NCBI RefSeq assembly: GCF_028743515.2
Contig: NZ_CP117969.2
Span: 315,001-379,000 of the forward strand
DNA: 64,000 bases
Direction: 5' to 3'
Source: Imtechella halotolerans
Lineage (GTDB): Bacteria; Bacteroidota; Bacteroidia; Flavobacteriales; Flavobacteriaceae
Part shown: positions 17,504 to 25,623 of the stretch, piece after piece
Numbering within the stretch: position 1 is the first letter of the stretch
How the letters are laid out: each line of letters opens with the position of its first letter
Translations under genes and position numbers: made by a program
Notes under the pieces: generated by a model
The model's input: only the letters and a program-made list of their open reading frames with translations
Databases searched by the model: none
What the model was told of the DNA's origin: nothing

Positions 17504-19072
17504 ATGAAAAATACAGCTTCATTTTTATCATTGTTTATTGTTATTTCACTGACTGGATCTCTTTATGCCCAGAAGATGACTTCTTCTAAAATTGATGCGT
17601 TGCTTGAAAGAGTGTTGGAATCAACGCCATCTGTTGGTATTGCTGTTGCAGTAGTTAAAGATGGAAAGCAGATTCATTCAAAGGGTTATGGATTTAAATC
17701 TATTAATGGTAAGGAAAAGGTGGATCAACACACTCTTTTTGCTATAGCTTCTAATTCAAAAGCCTTTACAGCAGCTGCATTAGCCATATTGGTGGATGAA
17801 GGAAAATTAAAATGGGATGACAAAGTAGTTACTCATATTCCAGAATTTACCATGTATAATGAGTATGTTACTGCCAACTTTACTATAGTAGATCTATTGA
17901 CACATCGAAGTGGCCTTGGACTTGGGGCTGGAGATTTAATGATTTTCCCAGATGGTGCAGATTTTACAGTAGCTGATGTACTTAAAAGCTTTCAATATCA
18001 AAAACCTGTTTCCGCATTTCGAACCAAATATGATTATGACAATTTACTTTATATTGTTGCTGGTGAAGTGGTAGCTAGAATTAGCGGTCAAAGCTGGGTA
18101 GATTTTATCCAGACACGAATTCTAGATCCACTAGAGATGAAAAATGCTGTGCCTACAGCATCTAAACTAAGCCCTAATGCAAACCTAGCCCTTCCACATG
18201 ACTCTGAAGGATCGAAAATAAAACAATTAACCACTTATGATAGCGAATTGTTGGCCGCAGCAGGAGGAATTTTTGCGAGCGTTAATGATTTGTCTAAGTG
18301 GATGTTGATGCAATTGAATAACGGGAAATATGGTGCGAATTTATCCAATGAATTATTTTCCTTGAAACAGCAAGATCAAATGTGGTATCCACATACTAAT
18401 TTACGTTTTTCAACTAAACCCAATCCTAGAACAAAGCAACATTTTGCAGCTTATGGACTAGGTTGGGTAATCAATGATAAACAAGGAAAAATTGTGGTAA
18501 GCCATACTGGCGGTCTGCCTGGTATGTTATCCAAAACAGTGTTGGTTCCAGAACTTAACTTAGGAATAGTAGTACTTACCAATTCACTACCTGGAGGCAA
18601 TGCATTTACCTCTATCCCTGAAATGATTTTGGATTCTTATCTTGAAATTGAAGAACATGATTGGATCAAAGAATTGGCTGAAAGAGCAAAATCCAAAGGG
18701 AATGAATCTGATTCTGTATTGACTAGTGTTTGGAATACAGTTGCAGAAAACCAATCTGTTAAAGTAGATTTTTCTAATTATGTAGGTACCTATATAGACA
18801 ATTGGTTTGGAGAAGTTGAGATTTCTGAAAAGAATGGTAAACTTTGGTTCACCTCAAAGCGATCTCCAAAACTAAATGGACAAATGCTGTATTATAAGGC
18901 AACTACCTTCGCTGTTAAATGGGACTATAAGGATATGGAAGCTGATGCTTTTGCCATTTTTAGTTTAGATGAAGAAGGAAAAGCAACAGGAATAAAAATG
19001 AAAGGTATTTCACCAAATATGGATTTTAGTTTTGATTTTCACGATTTGGACCTAAAACGGATACCAGATTAG
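17504..19072 (+). CDS. Serine hydrolase, beta-lactamase class C family
   Basis: This 522-residue exported protein has a signal peptide (LFIVISLTGSLYA-Q). The PF00144 domain at about 28-380 has the active-site SxxK as S83-N-S-K86, a YDYDN motif (the YxN Tyr) near residue 183, and an HTGG motif near 345 in place of KTG. The last ~100 residues (FSNYVGTYIDNWFGEVEISE) form a DUF3471-like C-terminal domain. Such proteins are usually peptidases or esterases of unknown substrate rather than antibiotic-degrading enzymes. It stands alone between divergent and parallel neighbours; no resistance claim can be made. Confidence 0.88.
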   Translation: MKNTASFLSLFIVISLTGSLYAQKMTSSKIDALLERVLESTPSVGIAVAVVKDGKQIHSKGYGFKSINGKEKVDQHTLFAIASNSKAFTAAALAILVDEGKLKWDDKVVTHIPEFTMYNEYVTANFTIVDLLTHRSGLGLGAGDLMIFPDGADFTVADVLKSFQYQKPVSAFRTKYDYDNLLYIVAGEVVARISGQSWVDFIQTRILDPLEMKNAVPTASKLSPNANLALPHDSEGSKIKQLTTYDSELLAAAGGIFASVNDLSKWMLMQLNNGKYGANLSNELFSLKQQDQMWYPHTNLRFSTKPNPRTKQHFAAYGLGWVINDKQGKIVVSHTGGLPGMLSKTVLVPELNLGIVVLTNSLPGGNAFTSIPEMILDSYLEIEEHDWIKELAERAKSKGNESDSVLTSVWNTVAENQSVKVDFSNYVGTYIDNWFGEVEISEKNGKLWFTSKRSPKLNGQMLYYKATTFAVKWDYKDMEADAFAIFSLDEEGKATGIKMKGISPNMDFSFDFHDLDLKRIPD

Positions 19073-19192
19073 CGGACATTGTTCCTTGAATATAGTTGGC
19101 AGGAATGGTATTCATTTATATTTACAATGGTATATATTCAATAAAAGAGTAGCTAGGACAAGAAAGGAATACAGATATAATACCTTATTATA

Positions 19193-19927
19193 ATGTTTCG
19201 TCATCAAGGGAGAAGTAGAACATTAAAGCACAATATTAATATAGCTATTGTACTTTCATTTGTTGCTGGAATTGTTAATGTTACAGGCTTTTTATCCTTT
19301 AAGCAACTTACTACAAATGTAACTGGTCATTTTGCATTGTTTATTAATGATGTGGCTGAGGTTGAGTTTTGGAAAGGAACCATTTACTTTCTCTACATTT
19401 TTTCATTTCTTTTTGGTTCATTCTTATCAAGTTTTCTAATTGAAAAATTTAAAGAAAGTAAAAAGCTAAATGTTTATGTGGTACCAACCCTACTTGAAAG
19501 TTTCATCTTAGTATCGATCTCTTTGGTAAGTAATTTTATGGAAATGAAATATCCAGATTTTATAGTTTGTTTGTTACTTTTTGCCATGGGCCTACAAAAT
19601 TCATTTGTGACTAAGATTTCAAACGCTGTAGTCAGAACAACGCATTTAACGGGTCTTTTTACAGATTTAGGAATTGATCTATCTCATCTATATTTTTCCA
19701 AAGTACCTTCCTTCAAAGCAAAAATAAAAGCAACTATCAGGCTGAGAGTGTACATTATTTTGTGCTTTTTTACCGGTGGACTAGTTGGTGGGTTTTTGTA
19801 TACCAAAATTGGATTAGGGTTAAATACCCTAAGTTTTGGCGCTTTTATTTTAATAGGGAGTTTGTTTTATGATGATTTTAGATTTAGATATATAAAGGCT
19901 AAGAGAAAATACTACCGAAGGATTTAA
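19193..19927 (+). CDS. DUF1275 (YoaK-like) membrane protein
   Basis: The protein has 244 residues and about six membrane segments. The family N-terminal motif is visible as SFVAGIVNVTGFLSFKQLTT followed by NVTGHF; then come LFGSFLSSFLIE, LLLFAMGLQNSFVTKIS and VVRTTHLTGLFTDLGIDLSH, all typical of DUF1275. Function of the family is unknown. The stop overlaps that of the convergent mobilisation gene by 4 bp, so cargo and conjugation genes abut directly. It is the last cargo gene. Confidence 0.88.
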   Translation: MFRHQGRSRTLKHNINIAIVLSFVAGIVNVTGFLSFKQLTTNVTGHFALFINDVAEVEFWKGTIYFLYIFSFLFGSFLSSFLIEKFKESKKLNVYVVPTLLESFILVSISLVSNFMEMKYPDFIVCLLLFAMGLQNSFVTKISNAVVRTTHLTGLFTDLGIDLSHLYFSKVPSFKAKIKATIRLRVYIILCFFTGGLVGGFLYTKIGLGLNTLSFGAFILIGSLFYDDFRFRYIKAKRKYYRRI

Positions 19928-21363
19928 GGTTCCTTAAAAATGGATTGAATTTCACGGTGAATCCGTTCAAAATTTAACTGTATATCATGGTCAGAGTATA
20001 AGGCCTTTTTGGCAGGTAATTCCTTATGTATTTTTGGTAATGGAAATCGTAATTTTTTATCTTTTCCGTCTGCAAAAGCAATAAATTCTCCCGTTTGAAG
20101 ACGAAAGAAACTGTTTGATCTTCGTTTGGCAACCTCTTTCTCTCCCTTGGTTATTCGACTTTCTAGGCTAAAACCACTACTTCTACTCACACTTAGAGTA
20201 GGTTGTTTTATGATTTCGAAAAATTGCTCATAGTGCTTAGCTGTTTCTGGTTCGTTTACTTTTCCAAAGAATTGATAAGAAAGATTACTAAGTATCGCCT
20301 TACTAGTCTTTTCTCCATACAGAATATCGTTTTGTATTTTATCCTGCAATACATATACAGTGCTAATATTGTAGCTTCGTAAGGTAGCTGGAATACGATG
20401 CATATTGGGTAATTTGATAGTAGAGGCTTCTTCCATTAGAAGAAAAGAAGGATCTCTATGCCGTACACTCATTTGTTTGATAGCGGTATGAATAATAGAG
20501 GCAATAATTGGTGCATAGAAAGCATCATATTGTGGACTGTTGCTAATGGCTATAATAGCCTTATGATGGGGGTGATTTATTTGTAAAGGGACTTCATTTT
20601 TTGACAATACCATAAAAAGTCTTTTAGAACTAATTTTCTTAAAAACATTGGCTAAACTACTTTTTACACCGGCTGTTTGTTTGTCTGAGTTTATCCCTGC
20701 TATAAAGGCACCAGCCATACTTTTTGAGGTTAGATCTGAGTTTAAAAAGGAAACCAGACTCTTGGTGTCAAGGTATTGGAAAATGGCAATGACATGAGGA
20801 ATGGTGCAAAATGATGGATAGTGGGTTCGCAGTTTCCAGATTAGCCCAGCTAATAGTCCTTCCATTGCATCAGTGAAAAATTTATTACTTCCAGACACCT
20901 GTGTAGGGTTATGATCCAGTAAATTTTCTATTAGTACTTTAGAGATTTCATGTACACTTTCCTCATTAGGGAGGTATATTGGTGAGATTGGATTTACTCT
21001 GTATCTAATCTCATCAAAAGAGATGATAAAGAAGGGAATCTTTCTGTTCCGAAAGAGTGGCCAAGCTATTTCAGTTAGTTCACAGTCTTTATAGTCATGG
21101 ATAATTCCTGAAAATTGATACTTGCTAAAATGTTGGAGAAGGGCGTAAATTACACTTTCAGTTTTACCGCTACCAGCTGCCCCAATGATGCAGATTCCCC
21201 TGCGGATATTACTCATTTGAAACCTACCGTTGGCTAGTTTTAGTCGAACTCTAAAGGACACTTCCTCCTTATATTTTCTGTTACTAAGGAGACTCCAAAT
21301 AATAATCAGAGTAATTGCATAAGGCAAAAGCGAAACAAGTATTTGTGCAGTAGGGTGTTTCAT
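19924..21363 (-). CDS. mobC: Type IV coupling protein (MobC/TraG/VirD4-like)
   Basis: The protein has 479 residues. An N-terminal membrane segment (ILVSLLPYAITLIIIWSLL) precedes a Walker A motif IIGAAGSGKTESV near residue 67 and a Walker B-like SFLLMEEAST near 305. The TVYVLQDKIQND segment is typical of VirD4/TraG-type T4CPs. T4CPs link the relaxase-DNA complex to the mating channel. The gene overlaps the relaxase gene by 4 bp. At 479 residues it is shorter than F TraD but in the range of Bacteroidetes MobC. Together with the VirB4-type ATPase at 1063-3477 it completes both ATPases needed for transfer. Confidence 0.85.
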   Translation of the reverse strand: MKHPTAQILVSLLPYAITLIIIWSLLSNRKYKEEVSFRVRLKLANGRFQMSNIRRGICIIGAAGSGKTESVIYALLQHFSKYQFSGIIHDYKDCELTEIAWPLFRNRKIPFFIISFDEIRYRVNPISPIYLPNEESVHEISKVLIENLLDHNPTQVSGSNKFFTDAMEGLLAGLIWKLRTHYPSFCTIPHVIAIFQYLDTKSLVSFLNSDLTSKSMAGAFIAGINSDKQTAGVKSSLANVFKKISSKRLFMVLSKNEVPLQINHPHHKAIIAISNSPQYDAFYAPIIASIIHTAIKQMSVRHRDPSFLLMEEASTIKLPNMHRIPATLRSYNISTVYVLQDKIQNDILYGEKTSKAILSNLSYQFFGKVNEPETAKHYEQFFEIIKQPTLSVSRSSGFSLESRITKGEKEVAKRRSNSFFRLQTGEFIAFADGKDKKLRFPLPKIHKELPAKKALYSDHDIQLNFERIHREIQSIFKEP

Positions 21364-22406
21364 AACTCGATTGAGGCTGATTGGATGGCATGGTTCAGGC
21401 CCTTTTTGAGTCTTTTAAATACTTTGAGGGCAAGTTGAGCTTTCGTAATAGAAATGGCTGGAATGATTCTTTTTTCCCTAAGTGGTCTAATGATTTCAAA
21501 TGCCTTTCTTTTCTCTTGGACAGATAGTTTGTAGATATTGGAGAAATACAAATGAGGATCTTTAATAAACGTTTTTCTAGCCTGGTAGTGTTCTGCATAA
21601 TTGCGTCGATATTGAAACATCGTATCAAAACACAATTCTGCTTTAGCAACAAAGCCATCTCTGTGAAAACCAACTTTAATTAGCTTTCCATTGAGGAATA
21701 CTTCTGATGCTATCTGTTTACTCCCAGGAGAGATACTATGCTTATTTGTTGCATCTTTTCGGCTCATTATAATATGAACATGGGTCTGTATTCCTTCTTT
21801 TTCCATTCCTTGGACAATTATTTGACCGTTTTGACGGTATGGAATTGATTCTTCTAATTCTTTAATTTTTAGTCGATATCTAGCAATATTCCCTGTTAGT
21901 TCACCTGATTCTATTTTCTTTATTTCCTGTTTTAGTTGTTTTATTTCAGCTACAATAGGTCTGTTCTCCAACACAGCTTTGTCAGTTCTTTTAAAAGTGC
22001 GTTTGTGCTCGATTTTTGCAAAATATACCAGATCATCTACGGTGACTTTTCTTCCATATATTTCACGGTTAAAGGAGGCTGCATAGTGTTTCATTAACTC
22101 TCTGACATAATCCTTTAGATTGCTAGAATGCTTCGTTAAATGCGCTAACTCCTTTTGACTTGGATTAATTGTAATTGTATAAAATTTGGGGTGGTTTTTA
22201 TGTAGGTTGGAAGTATTAGCATCAATACGAGTGCTTACCTCATTACTTGATACTGAGTCTTCGTATTGAGAAAAGAAATGTTCACAAGAAGCTAATGCTG
22301 TTTCATTGTTTTCCTTTTCAAGATATGCCACAAAATTAGCGGCACTTTTTTGATATTTAACCCCCATTTTCTGAGGTGATATGTTGATATACATGGTTAT
22401 ATTCAT
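21360..22406 (-). CDS. mobB: DUF5712 family relaxase/mobilisation protein (MobB)
   Basis: The 348-residue protein has the relaxase-type HUH metal-binding element as THVHIIMSRKD near residue 210, with upstream conserved FYTITINPSQKEL and a DLVYFAKIEHKRTFK segment near 125. These features match DUF5712 proteins encoded with MobC-type coupling proteins in flavobacterial ICEs. It would nick oriT and pilot the strand; the oriT is expected upstream of the module. The gene overlaps the preceding accessory gene by 50 bp and the T4CP gene by 4 bp. A second ATG lies four codons in. Confidence 0.8.
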   Translation of the reverse strand: MNITMYINISPQKMGVKYQKSAANFVAYLEKENNETALASCEHFFSQYEDSVSSNEVSTRIDANTSNLHKNHPKFYTITINPSQKELAHLTKHSSNLKDYVRELMKHYAASFNREIYGRKVTVDDLVYFAKIEHKRTFKRTDKAVLENRPIVAEIKQLKQEIKKIESGELTGNIARYRLKIKELEESIPYRQNGQIIVQGMEKEGIQTHVHIIMSRKDATNKHSISPGSKQIASEVFLNGKLIKVGFHRDGFVAKAELCFDTMFQYRRNYAEHYQARKTFIKDPHLYFSNIYKLSVQEKRKAFEIIRPLREKRIIPAISITKAQLALKVFKRLKKGLNHAIQSASIEL

Positions 22407-22938
22407 TTATTAGGGATTCCATTTTCTCTTTTGTGATTTCTAAGCGGTAATATTGATTTCCAAAGGGAGTATTAATAGGTAAGCTATTATTGAGCAGGGT
22501 TTCTATTTGTTTTTTTAATAGTTTGTTCTTTTTTTCTTCTTCAAGAAATTGCTGCTCAAAATCAGTTGTAGCTTGTGTGAATTCAACCTCGTTACCCTGT
22601 CTACGTTCAATATATTGGGGAGTTTCATCTTCTAGGTCATTTTCTTGAAAGAGTAATTGAATCATGGCGTAAGTTGGTTTCGTTTGCGTTTTTTCAATGT
22701 TTTTAATAATAGCTATCAGCGCATTAATTCTTTTATGTAATGTATTTTCCAACGACGCCAAATTCTCGTTTAAAGTATCAAATGGTGAAATCTTATGAAT
22801 TTTAAAAAAATGAAGCATAGCCGTCATTGTTTCATTAGGTGAACAGGATAATTCTTGGGAAAATTCTTCAAAATTAGTGGCCACTTCATTTTTAAAACTT
22901 AAGGAAGTCCATTGGTGGTTGTTTTCATTATAGTTCAT
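22357..22938 (-). CDS. BfmA/BtgA-like mobilisation accessory protein
   Basis: The 193-residue protein has an N-terminal segment (SLSFKNEVATNFEEFSQELS then SPNETMTAMLHFFKIHKISP) resembling the ribbon-helix-helix-like DNA-binding start of BfmA/BtgA mobilisation proteins. A helical, coiled-coil middle (EQQFLEEEKKNKLLKKQIE) follows. It is the first gene of the leftward mob operon and would bind oriT to assist the relaxase. It overlaps the relaxase gene by 50 bp. The identification rests on order and layout more than on a diagnostic motif. Confidence 0.7.
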   Translation of the reverse strand: MNYNENNHQWTSLSFKNEVATNFEEFSQELSCSPNETMTAMLHFFKIHKISPFDTLNENLASLENTLHKRINALIAIIKNIEKTQTKPTYAMIQLLFQENDLEDETPQYIERRQGNEVEFTQATTDFEQQFLEEEKKNKLLKKQIETLLNNSLPINTPFGNQYYRLEITKEKMESLINEYNHVYQHITSENGG

Positions 22939-23023
22939 TTTTGCAAATGGATTGAAGTAAATAAGTTAATTAGCTTGTTTTCTCATGATAAACTATGTGT
23001 TCATTAGGGCTCAATCCTCACTA

Positions 23024-23044
23024 TTGCTATTATATTAATAGCAA
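23024..23044. promoter_or_regulatory. Perfect 9-bp inverted repeat upstream of mob operon
   Basis: TTGCTATTA (23024-23032), TAT, TAATAGCAA (23036-23044). It lies 86 bp upstream of the first mob gene. It could be an operator for the accessory protein or part of oriT. Confidence 0.5.
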
Positions 23045-23118
23045 AAGAGGCGTCAAAACAATACCAGTACGTAACCACCTAACAGGGGTTAAACAAATGA
23101 ATGTTACATGTTTGTAAA

Positions 23119-23172
23119 TGGTCATTCAGGAAAGTCAAATCGTCCGTTTAACGGGCTAGGGTAAAATGACCA
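23119..23172. other. Nested inverted repeats, candidate oriT
   Basis: TGGTCATT (23119-23126) and its exact complement AATGACCA (23165-23172) enclose a second hairpin, GTCCGTT-T-AACGGGC (23142-23156; one G-T pair). Nested repeats just upstream of relaxase genes are a usual form of oriT. No nic consensus was recognised. Confidence 0.5.
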
Positions 23173-23357
23173 AAAATTGCTAATTGATAGCTAGATAAAG
23201 ATACATAATTTTGTGTGGTAAACAAATATAATATAGGGGGGGTATGGTCTATAAGTTATTGAATGTTAAAAGTGTATGCCAATTTTATTTGAATTTAATA
23301 AAGCATGTTTAGCCCAATACATAAAGGGTCGTAGTTTGTTCCTGAGTTTGTGAAAAA

Positions 23358-23373
23358 GTGACCTATAGGTTAC
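23358..23373. promoter_or_regulatory. 16-bp near-palindrome upstream of the Crp-type gene
   Basis: GTGACCTATAGGTTAC has a perfect 10-bp core (ACCTATAGGT) and only one mismatched pair. It lies about 95 bp upstream of the start at 23466 and may be an operator for that regulator. The spacing differs from the classic TGTGA-N6-TCACA site. Confidence 0.45.
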
Positions 23374-23465
23374 GTTAGATTTTGCACTATAGACCTTTTG
23401 AAAATCATACTTAAATTTGTAAGGATTTAAAGATAATTGATTTGTAAATTAACCTAGATCATAGT

Positions 23466-24044
23466 ATGACGACAATTCACCTTAAAGAACACATGGATCG
23501 ATTTATTAATGCCAAGGAAATTGACGTTACTACTTTGAATCAATTTTTTAATTATCGTACCGTAAAGAAAAAAGAACTCTTACTGAAAGAGGACACTATT
23601 TGTCAGCATTTGTTTTATGTACAAAAAGGATGTTTACAAATTTTTTATACGAAAGAAAATGGGGTGGAACAGACCATAGATTTTGCTCTTGAGGGATGGT
23701 GGACTACTGATTTTGCTGCCTATCCTCTAAATGCCATATCAAAATATTCAATTCGTGCTGTTGAAGCCGCTGAGGTGTTGGTGATAGATGTAGTGAAGCA
23801 AGAACGATTGCTTCAAGAGTTTCCAATATTAGAGCGCTACTTTCATTTGGTTTATCAAAAGGCGTACGCTGCTTCACAATATCGGATCAAATTACTTTAT
23901 GAATATTCGAGGGAAGAATTGTATCATCACTTTAAGGATAATTTTCCTGATTTCATCCAAAGGGTTCCTCAGTATTTAATTGCTTCCTTTCTTGGTTTTA
24001 CTCCAGAATATCTCAGTGAAATTAGAAAGCGCAGCATTTCTTAA
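23466..24044 (+). CDS. Crp/Fnr-family transcriptional regulator
   Basis: The 192-residue protein has an N-terminal cyclic-nucleotide-binding fold (about 20-115: KKKELLLKEDTICQHLFYVQ, then KGCLQIFYTKENGVEQTIDF) and a C-terminal helix-turn-helix (QYLIASFLGFTPEYLSEIRK) that is shorter than in E. coli Crp. It has no Fnr-type Cys cluster and lacks a clear RxS cAMP-binding pair, so the ligand is unknown; this is usual for Bacteroidetes paralogues. It lies upstream of an AhpD-like gene and close to sodC, suggesting a stress role. It is the first gene judged to be outside the ICE. Confidence 0.88.
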   Translation: MTTIHLKEHMDRFINAKEIDVTTLNQFFNYRTVKKKELLLKEDTICQHLFYVQKGCLQIFYTKENGVEQTIDFALEGWWTTDFAAYPLNAISKYSIRAVEAAEVLVIDVVKQERLLQEFPILERYFHLVYQKAYAASQYRIKLLYEYSREELYHHFKDNFPDFIQRVPQYLIASFLGFTPEYLSEIRKRSIS

Positions 24045-24344
24045 ACCAGTTTAAGAAGATATCGTTACCATCTTTTGATCTTTGTTTCATATTCTAAGTG
24101 AGTTCAGAGATAAATAGAATGGACTATGATGTAGTGCCTGCGGGTTCCTTATTTCCTCGTATCTGTTTTTTTATCAATAACTAGTGTAAGAATGTACTGC
24201 TCTTAAATAGAATTTGAGTAATTGGTCGTAATGTGGTTTTTTTAGAACGCTTTCAAAATCTTGACTTAATAACTAATTGGGATACTATAGGGACAGAACA
24301 CTTTCATGAAATAAAACAATTATTAATTACTAAAAAACGAAATA
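24045..24344 (+). other. Intergenic region before the AhpD-like gene
   Basis: Nothing recognisable was seen in these 300 bp apart from AT-rich sequence. The promoter of the following gene probably lies close to its start. Confidence 0.4.
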
Positions 24345-24797
24345 ATGTCAACACAAATTAATCAAGAACAACGGATAAATATTGCATCCTTAGAGCCAGA
24401 ATGTTGGAGTATAATTATGAGTATTGAAACACATTTATCCAAAACAGGACTTAATCAACTATTGAGAGAACTAATTAAAATACGAACATCGCAAATCAAT
24501 AAATGTGTTTTCTGCATTGATTTGCATACTAGGGATGCAATAAGATTAGGAGAGTCCCAACGAAGAATTTTTGCACTTACAGCATGGGAAGAAAGTACCT
24601 TGTTTACCCAAGAGGAACGTGCGGTTTTAAAGTTAACAGAAGAAATTACAGAAATAGCAAAAAAAGGAGTAACTGATGAAACCTATCAACAAGTAAAAGA
24701 GTATTATACCGATAAAGAAATTGCTCAGATCATTATTGCCATAAATCATATGAATTTTTTGAATAGGGTTGGCGTTACTTCAAAACTTAGAGTGTAA
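24345..24797 (+). CDS. Carboxymuconolactone decarboxylase / AhpD-like protein
   Basis: The 150-residue protein has the AhpD catalytic core CVFCIDLHTRDA (CxxCxxxH) near residue 52, preceded by LLRELIKIRTSQINK and followed by LGESQRRIFALTAWEES. This places it in the CMD/AhpD-like alkylhydroperoxidase group, where the CxxC pair supports peroxide or thiol chemistry. The true reaction is not known for this subgroup. It lies 300 bp after a Crp-type regulator, a pairing common in Bacteroidetes, which makes it the likely target of that regulator. Confidence 0.9.
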   Translation: MSTQINQEQRINIASLEPECWSIIMSIETHLSKTGLNQLLRELIKIRTSQINKCVFCIDLHTRDAIRLGESQRRIFALTAWEESTLFTQEERAVLKLTEEITEIAKKGVTDETYQQVKEYYTDKEIAQIIIAINHMNFLNRVGVTSKLRV

Positions 24798-24916
24798 TCA
24801 AAGAATTAGGAAATTATAAGTTTGAGTGTAACTAAAAAGTAAAAAACTATATGAGTGTATAATTGTATTTTCTTTGTAAAGTGACTAACTTAGGGGCAAT
24901 TAAAAAACTAAAGTTC

Positions 24917-25492
24917 ATGAAAAGACAAAGTATATTAACGATTGGGTTAATGACACTGGCCTTAGTTGGCTGTAAAAACACTGAAAAAAAGGAAACTACT
25001 GAAACAGTAGTGGAAGAGGTTGTTACGGAAGTGGCTGAAGCAAAGAAAATCATGATAAAGCTTGAGGCTAAAAGTGGTAGTACAGCTACTGGTATGGTAA
25101 CCTTTACTGAAGAGAATGGCCAAGTTAAAATGGAGGCACATATTAATGGTTTAACTCCAGGAGAACATGCTATTCACATTCATGAATCTTCGGATTGTTC
25201 TGCTGCCGATGGAACTTCTACAGGAGGACATTGGAATCCTACTTTCCAACCACATGGAAAATGGGGAAGTGAAGAAGGCTATCACCGTGGTGATATAGGA
25301 AACTTTACGGCTGATGAATCCGGACATGGTATGATCACTATGACTACAGATCAATGGTGTCTTGGTTGTGAGGATGAGACCAAAAATATCATTGGTAAAG
25401 CGATCATTGTACATGCTGGTGTTGATGATTTTGTAACGCAGCCAACAGGTGACGCAGGTGGTAGAGTAAGCTGCGGTGGAATTATTGAATAA
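24917..25492 (+). CDS. sodC: Cu/Zn superoxide dismutase, lipoprotein
   Basis: The chosen ATG at 24917 gives 191 residues with a lipoprotein signal (SILTIGLMTLALVGC, Cys at 20). An upstream in-frame TTG at 24863 would bury the signal. The metal ligands are visible: HIH in GEHAIHIHESSDC, HWNP...HG in the zinc loop (GGHWNPTFQPHG), GYHRGDIGN, and the later IIVHAGVDD. The Cys of SSDC and that of GGRVSCGG form the usual disulphide. It converts periplasmic or surface superoxide to peroxide. An acidic linker (ETTETVVEEVVTEVAEA) separates the lipid anchor from the domain. Confidence 0.95.
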   Translation: MKRQSILTIGLMTLALVGCKNTEKKETTETVVEEVVTEVAEAKKIMIKLEAKSGSTATGMVTFTEENGQVKMEAHINGLTPGEHAIHIHESSDCSAADGTSTGGHWNPTFQPHGKWGSEEGYHRGDIGNFTADESGHGMITMTTDQWCLGCEDETKNIIGKAIIVHAGVDDFVTQPTGDAGGRVSCGGIIE

Positions 25493-25512
25493 TTAGAACA
25501 AATAATGTTAGG

Positions 25513-25543
25513 ACCGGTTTTGGAAACAAAGCCGGTTTTTTTA
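25513..25543 (+). terminator. Intrinsic terminator of sodC
   Basis: ACCGGTTTTG (25513-25522) pairs with CAAAGCCGGT (25527-25536; one G-T pair) around a GAAA loop, followed by a run of seven T. Confidence 0.88.
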
Positions 25544-25623
25544 TTTCTTAATTCAGGAATTACCTAAATTTTTCGTTTGTATAACACCTATGAAGTATCT
25601 TCGCTTAAAGAAAAGTTACTTTA

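Larger units (their letters stand above)
1..23300. mobile_element. Integrative and conjugative element, CTnDOT/flavobacterial type (left end outside window)
   Basis: Leftward tra genes (1-4038), an excisionase-like gene and rteC (5258-6638), and a leftward mobilisation module (19924-22938) frame about 13 kb of cargo. TraE-F-G-I-J order matches CTnDOT-type transfer operons, and RteC is the known excision regulator of that family. The right limit is placed just upstream of the relaxase genes because ordinary chromosomal genes begin at 23466. No integrase, tRNA or direct-repeat att site was found in the window, so both ends are inferred. The two modules could belong to separate elements, but shared strand and complementary content favour one. 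Confidence 0.75.
22939..23465. other. Intergenic region between mob operon and chromosomal genes; oriT candidate
   Basis: These 527 bp have no convincing gene. They hold several inverted repeats (23024-23044, 23119-23172, 23358-23373), a G7 run at 23236-23242, and the divergent promoters of the mob operon and the Crp-type gene. The right end of the ICE is expected near here, but no direct repeat matching a left end can be tested. Confidence 0.55.

Noticed and set aside
17504-19072. Antibiotic-resistance beta-lactamase as ICE cargo
   Set aside because: Motifs fit the broad serine hydrolase family with a DUF3471-like tail; such proteins are mostly peptidases or esterases.
23236-23242. G7 tract as a phase-variation switch
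   Set aside because: It lies in non-coding DNA about 220 bp from the nearest start and no reading frame spans it.
23358-23373. Canonical Crp binding site
   Set aside because: Spacing is GTGA-N8-TTAC, not TGTGA-N6-TCACA, so it is listed only as an unassigned palindrome.
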